A stretch of 64,000 nt of DNA from Chitinophagaceae bacterium (GTDB taxonomy: Bacteria > Bacteroidota > Bacteroidia > Chitinophagales > Chitinophagaceae). Below are positions 52,685-60,430 of the stretch, in pieces. Positions within the stretch are counted from its first letter, which is position 1. Each line of letters starts with the position of its first letter. The stretch lies in NCBI GenBank assembly GCA_016713085.1, contig JADJPV010000002.1, positions 682,001 through 746,000 on the forward strand. Reading direction: 5' to 3'. Under the pieces are notes generated by a model. That model had not been told where the DNA came from. It did not search any database and saw nothing but the letters and a program-made list of their open reading frames with translations. A program made the translations under genes and the position numbers.

Positions 52685-53173
52685 ATGAACAAACAGGATT
52701 ATCATTTCGACTACGAGGTATATGATTCAATTGACGACCTCACAGAAGAAGACAAATGGCTTTTGGATGAAGCCAGGGAAGTAACCCAGCATGCTTATGC
52801 TCCTTATTCACGTTTCCAGGTAGGATCAGTTGCCAAACTCAGTAATGGTGAAATTGTTGCAGGAAGCAACCAGGAAAATGCATCATTTCCCGCAGGCTTA
52901 TGTGCCGAAAGGGTAGTGCTGGCTTCGGTTTCATCGCTGTATCCAAAAATGCCGATTGAAACAATTGCTATCAGCTATTTTAATAATAATGGGGAAAGTA
53001 ATCACCCCATCACACCCTGTGGAATTTGCCGCCAGGCATTGCAGGAGTTCAGGGAAAAAACAAAAGTTCCCATCCGTTTAATTCTGGGCGGTATGCATGG
53101 CAAAGTGTTCATTATTCCAGATGCAGCAATGCTGTTGCCATTGTCTTTCACAAGTACCGATCTCAACGGTTAA
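52685..53173 (+). CDS. cdd: Cytidine deaminase
   Basis: Zinc-dependent deaminase (162 residues) converting cytidine or deoxycytidine to the uridine forms. HAYAPYSRFQVGSVAKLSNGEIVAGSNQENASFPAGLCAERVVL holds the zinc ligand and catalytic glutamate (CAE). PCGICRQALQEF holds the other two cysteines. Length and motifs match the small tetrameric class. Four bases separate it from the next gene, so it may lead a short operon. Confidence 0.95.
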   Translation: MNKQDYHFDYEVYDSIDDLTEEDKWLLDEAREVTQHAYAPYSRFQVGSVAKLSNGEIVAGSNQENASFPAGLCAERVVLASVSSLYPKMPIETIAISYFNNNGESNHPITPCGICRQALQEFREKTKVPIRLILGGMHGKVFIIPDAAMLLPLSFTSTDLNG

Positions 53174-53177
53174 AAAA

Positions 53178-53558
53178 ATGATCAGGAGGCTTATTTGGTT
53201 GATGGCGCTGCCACTTGTTGGAGGGCTTCTGATTTATGTTTTCTTCAGAACTGATTCATGCCTGGCAGATTTATTTCCTGCATCATGGAAGTGGAAAAGC
53301 GGGAATAAAATACTTCTGTTTGTTACAGGCTGGCTTCCTGATTTTTTATGGAGCTTTTCTTTCGCTAACTTTCTTTTTACTTACAAACTGTCATCAGGGT
53401 TTTACTACAACTTCTTTGTTTTGCTGATAGTTTTATTAGCAGAGCTGATTCAGTTTTTTTTTAATAATGCCTTTACGTTTGATTATTTTGATTTGTTGGC
53501 AGCGGTTATTGCCTGGTTGGTGTCTTTAAAAATGAAAACACTGTTTTATGAAAAATAG
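53178..53558 (+). CDS. VanZ-like small membrane protein
   Basis: 126 residues from ATG 53178. About four membrane helices (IWLMALPLVGGLLIYVFF, KILLFVTGWLPDFLWSFSFANFLFT, FYYNFFVLLIVLLAELIQFFF, FDYFDLLAAVIAWLVSL). The ELIQ.....FDYFDLLA pattern recalls VanZ-family proteins. It starts four bases after cdd and overlaps the next gene by eleven bases. Function unknown. Confidence 0.65.
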   Translation: MIRRLIWLMALPLVGGLLIYVFFRTDSCLADLFPASWKWKSGNKILLFVTGWLPDFLWSFSFANFLFTYKLSSGFYYNFFVLLIVLLAELIQFFFNNAFTFDYFDLLAAVIAWLVSLKMKTLFYEK

Positions 53559-53913
53559 ACTGGTAAGATATTTCGTATTCATGGCGGGAATATTTGCCTA
53601 TTCATTTCTATATGTTGCCACAAGCAAAACCTCATTACCCTGCGATGAAAAAGGATATACGTATCAGAAAGATTCAATTATCACTGAAAAACTCCGAAAT
53701 CAATCTGGTTATTGGTATCACACTCTTATGGGAAAAAATTGCGACACATTGATGGTTGGGGCCAGAGATTCAGTATTTAATTATGAAGAATTGGGTGACA
53801 GTGCCTGTGTTGCTGCTAAAAAAGCACAGGTAATCTTAAAAGGAACTTTGGTTGTAAGATGGAATTCTCAAACTGGCAAGTACGATACCCTGGCTATCAG
53901 ATCCTGCCCGTAA
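53548..53913 (+). CDS. Small exported protein, function unknown
   Basis: 121 residues with an N-terminal membrane or signal segment (YFVFMAGIFAYSFLYVATS). Two Cys-containing parts follow (SLPCDEKGYTYQKDS and GKNCDTLMVG), ending AIRSCP. Coupled by overlap to the VanZ-like gene. No family was recognised. Confidence 0.6.
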   Translation: MKNRLVRYFVFMAGIFAYSFLYVATSKTSLPCDEKGYTYQKDSIITEKLRNQSGYWYHTLMGKNCDTLMVGARDSVFNYEELGDSACVAAKKAQVILKGTLVVRWNSQTGKYDTLAIRSCP

Positions 53914-53914
53914 A

Positions 53915-54412
53915 TTAAAATAATACCGGCTTCCCTTGTATTTTATTTTCATGCTCCAGCAACCATTGCTTGCGGTGAAGTCCACCTGCATAACCGGTTA
54001 GTTTACCATCAGCGCCAACAACTCTGTGGCAGGGTATAATAATGGCTAAAGGATTTTTTCCATTGGCCGATGCTGCAGCACGAATGCTTTTTACATTTCC
54101 CAAACGTTTTGCCATGTGGAGATAAGTAATGGTTTCAGCAAACGGAATTTTTACCAATTCTTTCCAGACTGTTTGCTGAAAATCTGTTCCTGATGGATGT
54201 AAGGGCAGATCAAATTGCTTTCTTGTTCCTGCAAAATATTCATCAAGTTGCTGTATAGCCTGTTTTAAAACTGCCGATGAAGTTGCTTCTGTTTTGGTAA
54301 TGGGTGAATCATTGATAAAGCTGGCAACAGTCAGTAGTCCTTCTCCTTCCTGCAACTGAATGATGCCTAAAGGCGATGAATAATGAACGGTATGTATAAG
54401 TTTGTCAGCCAA
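53915..54412 (-). CDS. ogt: Methylated-DNA-protein-cysteine methyltransferase (Ogt/MGMT-like)
   Basis: Suicide DNA-repair protein (165 residues) that takes methyl groups from O6-methylguanine onto its own cysteine. FQQTVWKELVKIPFAETITYLHMAKRLG is the DNA-binding helix region. IIIPCHRVVGADGKLTGYAGGLHRKQWLLEHE contains the PCHRV active site. It starts at TTG 54412, eight bases inside the end of the csaA-like gene, so the two are coupled. Confidence 0.92.
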   Translation of the reverse strand: MADKLIHTVHYSSPLGIIQLQEGEGLLTVASFINDSPITKTEATSSAVLKQAIQQLDEYFAGTRKQFDLPLHPSGTDFQQTVWKELVKIPFAETITYLHMAKRLGNVKSIRAAASANGKNPLAIIIPCHRVVGADGKLTGYAGGLHRKQWLLEHENKIQGKPVLF

Positions 54413-54755
54413 TTCTTCCTCCGTTTTTAACCTGTTTATCGGGTTTTAGTAAAACAACTTCATTGTGGTCATCATAAATGCCCAGTACAAGACATTCGCT
54501 GAAAAAGTTTGCAATTTGTTTGGGTGGAAAATTAACAACAGCAACAATCTGTTTACCTGTTAATTCTTCTTTTGTATAATGATGCGTGATTTGGGCTGAT
54601 GAACGTTTGATGCCCAATTCACCAAAATCAATGCTGAGTTGATAAGCAGGTTTCTTTGCATTCACAAAATCAACTGCTTCAAGAATGGTTCCTGTGCGGA
54701 TCTCAATTTTTTCAAAATCATCCCAGCTGATTGGTTCACTCGTCATCAGTATCAT
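54405..54755 (-). CDS. csaA: CsaA-like tRNA-binding/chaperone protein
   Basis: A 116-residue OB-fold protein with the tRNA-binding domain: FEKIEIRTGTILEAVDFVNAKKPAYQLSIDFGELGIKRSSAQITHHYTKEEL, then GKQIVAVVNFPPKQIANFFSECLVLGIYD. CsaA is linked with protein export chaperone activity in some Gram-positives; in Bacteroidota the role is not tested. An internal ATG (54746) is another possible start. It overlaps the transglutaminase-like gene upstream and the ogt gene downstream. Confidence 0.9.
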   Translation of the reverse strand: MILMTSEPISWDDFEKIEIRTGTILEAVDFVNAKKPAYQLSIDFGELGIKRSSAQITHHYTKEELTGKQIVAVVNFPPKQIANFFSECLVLGIYDDHNEVVLLKPDKQVKNGGRIG

Positions 54756-55619
54756 TTAATTGCGATGCAAGTGTGAGCAGATCATTTTTCTTATACAGCT
54801 TCTTTTCATCAGAGAAACATTTTGCATACTCTTCCAGCATCAACTGAATAATCCGTTTGTTGCTGAGTGGTTTGAAATAAGAAACAGTAGGAGTTACGCC
54901 GATGCGTTTGAAATAGGTTTCAACATCTTTATGCGAAAAGATCTGTCCGCTTGCTCCATCCAGGTAAAACTGAATTTGTGCAGGTGGAATCTCATTGTCA
55001 GAAACTATTTCTGGGTCATCATCAAAATAAGCCATGATGAATTGCCTTGGAATATTAATCATGTGCATATTAATATCCAGCAGGTTGGCAAGGGTAATCA
55101 GCAATATGCCCATTGAAACGGCATTGCCTTTTTTGATTCAACCAGTTTATGTACAAGAAAATCATCGGGCTGCGAATAATTAATTTCTGAGCCTTTAATC
55201 TTGTAATAATTAAACAGGATATTATTGAGTACATTAATTTTTTCCAGTGAGGTTAAAAAGCTGTTGAGCTCTAACCAGATATTACGGCGTATTTTTTCAA
55301 GCTCCTGGTAATGGGTAGACAGGTTTAAATCAGGATATTGATAACGGCTCACCAGTAAAGCTCCTGTAAAGAGATCATGTTCTTTGTCTGTTGACCAAGC
55401 CTGCATGTCAACCTGCAGATCACGGAAATGCAGACCATGAATAAGCATTTCAATCCGCTCCTGTATCGTTTCATCTGGTGTGGTTTCCCATAAATGCTCC
55501 AGGTTGGGAATGATTTGTTTTCCGAATGAAATGATCCGTTCACTCACTGTTGAATACACTTCATCATCCGGATCATCAATCAGGTGGAGCAGTGCAGTTA
55601 TCTCTTTTGTTTGTTCCAT
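54736..55619 (-). CDS. Transglutaminase-like (SirB1/Transglut_core2) protein (one-base frameshift)
   Basis: From ATG 55619 the first 165 residues have HEAT-like helices (EITALLHLIDDPDDEVYSTVSERIISFG) and then the transglutaminase-like part: LNNILFNYYKIKGSEINYSQPDDFLVHKLVESKK. A T6 run on the plus strand (55129-55134) breaks the frame; one more T restores KKGNAVSMGILLITLANLLDINMHMINIPRQFIMAYFD. The C-terminal part (about 100 residues) includes a SirB1-like tail (TYFKRIGVTPTVSYFKPLSNKRIIQLMLEEYAK). Full length is about 294 residues. The catalytic role is not certain in this subfamily. Confidence 0.85.
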
Positions 55620-56141
55620 GAAAGGGCTTTACAGATATATGATACCGTAAATCTGTGTTTTAAATTGCAAAATCTGTGAAACTTTTCTAAAAAAAGTTGT
55701 TCACAGCGATGTGGATGAATAATCCGGCCACTGTCAGTAAAGTTGTTTCAGGAAATGAGGCTGAAATAAATGTTACCACTTAGGGATAAACTGGGTATAC
55801 ATGAATTTCCTGAAATCATGCAATGAAACCCTGTGCAGGCGGTATTATTATGTGTAATATTATTCTACCAATAGAAATAAAGACTTTATCCTAAAAGAGA
55901 ACCTGTAGAACCAAATCCAATAACCTGTTTTTAAAACCTGACTTCCTGTGAAAGAAACCGCTGGCTTCTGTACCTTACGGATAACGGACAAGAAATAGCA
56001 CAATTTGAAGCCAATATTAAGAGTCCTCCGGTAAAACGGGGGACTTTTTCTTTTCATGATTTTGAAATCGTCAGCATCCTTTTTTCAGGTCAATCTGAAT
56101 TTCCCTAATTTTAGTTTGGTAAAATTTATACTAAAATTAAT
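55620..56141 (+). other. 520-base gap ending in an orphan terminator; possible small RNA
   Basis: No convincing protein-coding gene. The gap runs between the divergent transglutaminase-like and NIPSNAP genes, yet a terminator facing the plus strand sits at 56022. That implies a plus-strand transcript without an open frame, possibly a small RNA of up to about 400 bases. No promoter was pinned down. Confidence 0.35.
56022..56050 (+). terminator. Orphan intrinsic terminator
   Basis: AGTCCTCCG pairs with CGGGGGACT over GTAAAA, followed by TTTTTCTTTT. No plus-strand gene ends upstream of it. Confidence 0.8.
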
Positions 56142-56939
56142 ATGAGAAAGAATCAACGATTTGCAGTTGCTACATTTATCATGTGTTTGTTTTTGATCAG
56201 TCAGGTTTTAGCAGCAAACACAGGTAAACCTAAACGGGAATTTTATCAGCTTACAGTTTATCATTACAGCACAGAAGCGCAGGGGAAAGTGATTGAACAA
56301 TACCTTGAAGCAGCGTTACTGCCAGCTCTGCATCGTGCCGGTATCAGCAACATAGGTGTGTTTAAAGCAATTGCCAATGATACAGCAGTTGATAAACTGT
56401 TGTACGTATTTGTTCCTGTTAGGAATCTGGAGATGATTACAACCATTGATCTGAAACTGAAGAAAGATGCTGCGTTCAGCAAAGCAGGCGAAGAGTATAT
56501 CAACGCAGTTTATACAAAGTCGCCCTACAACAGAAAAGAAGTTATTTTATTACAGGCTTTTTCACTGGCTCCGGAAATGCAGTTGCCAAACCTGACTGCT
56601 GCTAAAAAAGACAGGGTATATGAATTGAGAAGTTATGAAAGTGCCACAGAAAAGATTTTTCAGAACAAAGTACACATGTTTAATGAAGGGGATGAAATAG
56701 GCCTGTTTAAAAAACTCAATTTTAATGCAGTGTTTTACAGTGAAGTAATTGCAGGAAGTAAAATGCCCAACCTGATGTATCTCACCAGTTTTGAAAACAA
56801 GGCTGACAGAGATGAGCACTGGAAAGCATTTGGCAGTGATCCTTACTGGAAAAAACTTTCAGGAATGCCTGAATACAAAAATAATGTATCACATATTGAT
56901 ATTACATTCCTTCGCCCGGCTGAGTATTCAGATTTTTAA
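56142..56939 (+). CDS. Secreted NIPSNAP-family protein
   Basis: A 265-residue protein with a signal peptide (FAVATFIMCLFLISQVLAANT). Two NIPSNAP (ferredoxin-like dimeric alpha-beta) domains: FYQLTVYHYSTEAQGKVIEQYLEAALLPALHRAGISNIGVFKAI and VYELRSYESATEKIFQNKVHMFNEGDEIGLFKKLNFNAVFYSEVIAGSKMPNLMYLTSFENKADRDEHWKAF. The function of these secreted proteins is unknown, although the fold is used by some oxidoreductases. Confidence 0.9.
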   Translation: MRKNQRFAVATFIMCLFLISQVLAANTGKPKREFYQLTVYHYSTEAQGKVIEQYLEAALLPALHRAGISNIGVFKAIANDTAVDKLLYVFVPVRNLEMITTIDLKLKKDAAFSKAGEEYINAVYTKSPYNRKEVILLQAFSLAPEMQLPNLTAAKKDRVYELRSYESATEKIFQNKVHMFNEGDEIGLFKKLNFNAVFYSEVIAGSKMPNLMYLTSFENKADRDEHWKAFGSDPYWKKLSGMPEYKNNVSHIDITFLRPAEYSDF

Positions 56940-56954
56940 ATAGTAATGATGAAT

Positions 56955-57031
56955 GTGGTTGAAGGTATGCCATACTTCAACCACGCTTTTCAGTTCATCA
57001 ACCTGCTGATAAGTATGGCATACCTATCAGC
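56955..57031. repeat. Two tandem hairpins with the same 11-bp core
   Basis: Hairpin 1 (56955-56984): arms GTGGTTGAA/TTCAACCAC around GTATGCCATAC. Hairpin 2 (57005-57031): arms GCTGATA/TATCAGC around GTATGGCATAC. The cores are reverse complements. Confidence 0.75.
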
Positions 57032-57138
57032 CTGTCAAAGTTTTTAATTCAATAATAATAAACTGTTGCTCACTAATAAGCATTTTCCCCAAATCTGTTT
57101 ATTCATGATCGAAAGCAAGTAAATTTGAATGCCCGTTA

Positions 57139-60075
57139 ATGAACGATAATATGGAAAAGAGATTAGAGCAATTAAATAAGGATTTCGGGGGACTGCTTTT
57201 TTATGATCATACTGCCATTCACCAGGCACAGTTAATGGCCTATTCAACCGATGCATCGGTGTACCAGGAAAAACCACTGGCTGTTGCTATCCCATCAACT
57301 GTTGCTGATATACAAACACTGATCCGATTCGCTAATGAAAATAAAGTAACACTCATACCAAGAGCAGCGGGCACTTCTCTTGCAGGACAGGTTGTAGGAA
57401 ACGGAATAGTGGTTGACATCTCTAAATACTTTACACAGATTCTTGAAGTAAATACTAAAGAGAAATGGGTACGAGTACAGCCCGGTGTTATCAGGGATGA
57501 TCTCAATTATCATTTAAAACAATACGGGTTGATGTTTGGTCCGGAAACATCTACTGCCAATAGAGCTATGATTGGTGGTATGCTTGGTAATAATTCCTGC
57601 GGACTGCACAGTATTATATGGGGATCGGTAAGAGATCATATACAGGAAGTAACCGCTTTGCTAAGTGATGGATCAGAAGTGATCATCAAAGCAGAAGAAC
57701 TTCAACCGCATCAGCATGCATCAACACTCAAAGAAACAATCGATCACAATCTGTATACATTATTAGCTGATGAAACCAATCAGCAGCTCATCAAAACAAA
57801 TTTCCCCAAAGCATCTGTCAGCAGAAGAAATACCGGTTATGCATTAGATAACCTGCTTGCAATGCATCCATTTAATCAAGAAGGGGAAACATTCAATCTG
57901 TGTAAACTCATTGCAGGATCAGAAGGTACACTTGCTTTTGTTACTGAAATAAAAGTGGGACTGCTTGATCTGCCGCCAAAAGAAATTGCAGTAGTATGTA
58001 TTCACTGCAACTCCATCATTGAATCACTGAAAGCAAATATTGCAGCACTGAAACATAAGCCCATGGCAGGTGAACTGGTGGATAAATACATCATGGACTT
58101 TACCATCCATCACCCTGAATACAGTAAGAACCGTTTCTTTATTGAAGGCGATCCTGCTGCTCTACTCATGGTTGAATTTATGGATGATGATGCAACAGTG
58201 GTTAAACAAAAAGCAGAACAGTTAATAATATCGTTGAAGAATGAAGGATTGGGTTATGCTTATCCTGTTTTATACAATGAACAAACGAAGTATGCATGGG
58301 AAGTACGGAAGGCAGGACTTGGTTTACTGCGTAATCTCAAAGGCAATGCACAACCCGTTAATTTAATTGAAGACTGTGCAGTAAGCACCGATGAGTTACC
58401 TGATTATATTGCCGATCTGCAACAGGTGCTCATCAAACATAATGTGAATGCATCGTACTATGCGCATGCAGGAGCGGGGGAGCTGCATGTTGAACCGATG
58501 ATCAATTTAAAATCGGCAGAAGGATTAAAAACATTCCGTAACATTCTTGCAGATACAGTTGAATTGGTAAAGAAATACAAAGGTTCTCTGTCTGGTGAAC
58601 ATGGTGATGGACGTTTACGTGGTGAATATATTTCAAGTGTAGTTGGTAAAGAAACCTATCAGTTATTTCAGCAGGTAAAACAGATCTTCGATCCCAATAA
58701 TATTTTCAATGCAGGAAAGATCACCGCAACACCTGCAATGGATACACATTTACGTGTACAGCAAAAGCCCGTAACAAGAAACATCAAGACTTCATTTGAT
58801 TTCTCTAATGACGGAGGCATCTTAAGTCTTGCAGAGAAATGCTCGGGCTCCGGCGATTGCAGGAAGATGCCCATCAGTGGTGGAGTAATGTGCCCCAGTT
58901 ATATGGCAACACGACTGGAAAAAGATACCACGAGGGCAAGAGCCAATCTCCTGCGCCAGTTTTTAAGTAATGAAGTGGATGAGCAGCCATTCAATCATAA
59001 AGAGATCAAAGAGATCATGGATCTCTGTTTAAGTTGTAAGGGATGTAAAACAGAATGTCCATCAGGTGTTGATGTGGCAAAGATGAAAGCAGAGTTCTTA
59101 CAGCAGTATTATACTAAGAACGGAGTTCCGTTCAGAGCCAATTTGATTGCCAATTTCAGCAAACAGATGAAGCTTGTATCAATCGCACCATGGGCCTTTA
59201 ACTGGTTTTATGGAGTAGAGTTCTTCCGTAGAACAGCCAACCGACTGGTTGGTTTTCATCCTGATCGTACAATGCCAAAGCTGAGCAATCAAACATTACT
59301 CAGCTGGTATAAAAAACATAAACCTGCTGCATCATCCAACAAACCTGTTTATTTATTCTGTGATGAGTTCACCAATTACAATGATGTGGAGATTGGAAAG
59401 AAAACAATTTTATTATTAGAAGCATTGGGATATGAAGTAATTATTCCAACGCATGTGGAAAGCGGACGGACTTATTTATCAAAAGGATTGGTGAACAAAG
59501 CAGCTGTACTCATCAATGAAAATATTCAGTTGCTGAGTGCAGTGGTTACAACACAAACACCACTCATAGGTATTGAACCATCGGCTATTCTTACCTACAG
59601 GGATGAAGCAGTTGATCTTGCAACTGAAGCAAACAAACAAAAAGCAGCAGCACTTGCAACTTCCTGTTTTACCATTGAAGAGTTTATTGCCAGTGAAGCA
59701 AAGGCAGGGTTGATCGATCATCATGTATTTACAACTGAAACAAAAAGTCTGCTCATTCACGGGCACTGTTACCAGAAGTCATTGAGTTTGCAATCCTTTA
59801 CGCAGGCATGTATGGATATTCCTGTCAACTATAAAGCAAAACTCATTCCTTCCGGTTGCTGTGGCATGGCAGGAGGTTTTGGTTATGAAGAAGAACATTA
59901 TGCCATTTCCCAACAGGTAGGAGAGTTAGTGCTGTTTCCTGCTGTGCGTGCTAAAGCTGTTGATGAAGTTATTGTTGCAGCAGGTACATCCTGCAGACAT
60001 CAGATTAAAGATGGAACTAAAGTAAAGGCATTGCATCCGGTGGAAGTGCTGTATGAGGCGTTGGTAAAGAAGTAA
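57139..60075 (+). CDS. FAD-linked oxidase fused to Fe-S (GlcD-GlcF type) protein
   Basis: A 978-residue fusion. N-terminal FAD-binding domain (about 35-220, LIPRAAGTSLAGQVVGNGIVVDISKYF) and the FAD-linked oxidase C-terminal domain (about 235-535, SGEHGDGRLRGEYI). The iron-sulfur part follows: CSGSGDC near residue 568 and CLSCKGCKTECP near 630 for [4Fe-4S] clusters, then a CCG domain (IPSGCCGMAGGFGYE near 904). This architecture oxidises 2-hydroxy acids such as D-lactate, glycolate or D-2-hydroxyglutarate and passes electrons to quinone. The substrate is not clear from the sequence. The start could be ATG 57139 or 57151. Confidence 0.92.
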   Translation: MNDNMEKRLEQLNKDFGGLLFYDHTAIHQAQLMAYSTDASVYQEKPLAVAIPSTVADIQTLIRFANENKVTLIPRAAGTSLAGQVVGNGIVVDISKYFTQILEVNTKEKWVRVQPGVIRDDLNYHLKQYGLMFGPETSTANRAMIGGMLGNNSCGLHSIIWGSVRDHIQEVTALLSDGSEVIIKAEELQPHQHASTLKETIDHNLYTLLADETNQQLIKTNFPKASVSRRNTGYALDNLLAMHPFNQEGETFNLCKLIAGSEGTLAFVTEIKVGLLDLPPKEIAVVCIHCNSIIESLKANIAALKHKPMAGELVDKYIMDFTIHHPEYSKNRFFIEGDPAALLMVEFMDDDATVVKQKAEQLIISLKNEGLGYAYPVLYNEQTKYAWEVRKAGLGLLRNLKGNAQPVNLIEDCAVSTDELPDYIADLQQVLIKHNVNASYYAHAGAGELHVEPMINLKSAEGLKTFRNILADTVELVKKYKGSLSGEHGDGRLRGEYISSVVGKETYQLFQQVKQIFDPNNIFNAGKITATPAMDTHLRVQQKPVTRNIKTSFDFSNDGGILSLAEKCSGSGDCRKMPISGGVMCPSYMATRLEKDTTRARANLLRQFLSNEVDEQPFNHKEIKEIMDLCLSCKGCKTECPSGVDVAKMKAEFLQQYYTKNGVPFRANLIANFSKQMKLVSIAPWAFNWFYGVEFFRRTANRLVGFHPDRTMPKLSNQTLLSWYKKHKPAASSNKPVYLFCDEFTNYNDVEIGKKTILLLEALGYEVIIPTHVESGRTYLSKGLVNKAAVLINENIQLLSAVVTTQTPLIGIEPSAILTYRDEAVDLATEANKQKAAALATSCFTIEEFIASEAKAGLIDHHVFTTETKSLLIHGHCYQKSLSLQSFTQACMDIPVNYKAKLIPSGCCGMAGGFGYEEEHYAISQQVGELVLFPAVRAKAVDEVIVAAGTSCRHQIKDGTKVKALHPVEVLYEALVKK

Positions 60076-60221
60076 GCTATTTTTGCATTCCATGCTCATG
60101 TTGGCATCCCTGCCAACGTGCAGATAACAATACCGATGTTGTTTTATATATCATTTTACAATCTTTTCTCTCATCAATTTTAACAGCAAGCCTGATATTG
60201 TTTCCATTGTTTTTTAATGTC

Positions 60222-60258
60222 GGGAACGATTGCGTACAGCAGCGGGAACGTTTGCGTA
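60222..60258 (+). promoter_or_regulatory. Two tandem LacI/GalR-type operator-like sites upstream of susC
   Basis: GGGAACGATTGCGTA (60222-60236) and GGGAACGTTTGCGTA (60244-60258), differing in one base, 22 bases apart (two helical turns). Each has a central CG flanked by AA and TT, the general LacI-family layout. The susC ATG is 172 bases further. Nothing else was seen in 60076-60430. Confidence 0.5.
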
Positions 60259-60430
60259 GATAAATCAGTATGCATATCAAGTGCCCGTTTCTATTTTGTC
60301 TAATTTTATTTAACGATTTGTAAACAGTTCATCAATAAAAAAAATCACGCAGATATAATACAGCCTCAATTGTTTTATTTCACAAACTAATTACTGCCTC
60401 TGTTTTTTAACCTTTAAACCTTAAACTATA

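Noticed and set aside
55860..56057. 65-codon minus-strand frame in the gap before NIPSNAP
   Set aside because: It spans the terminator hairpin and has no recognisable sequence or start context.
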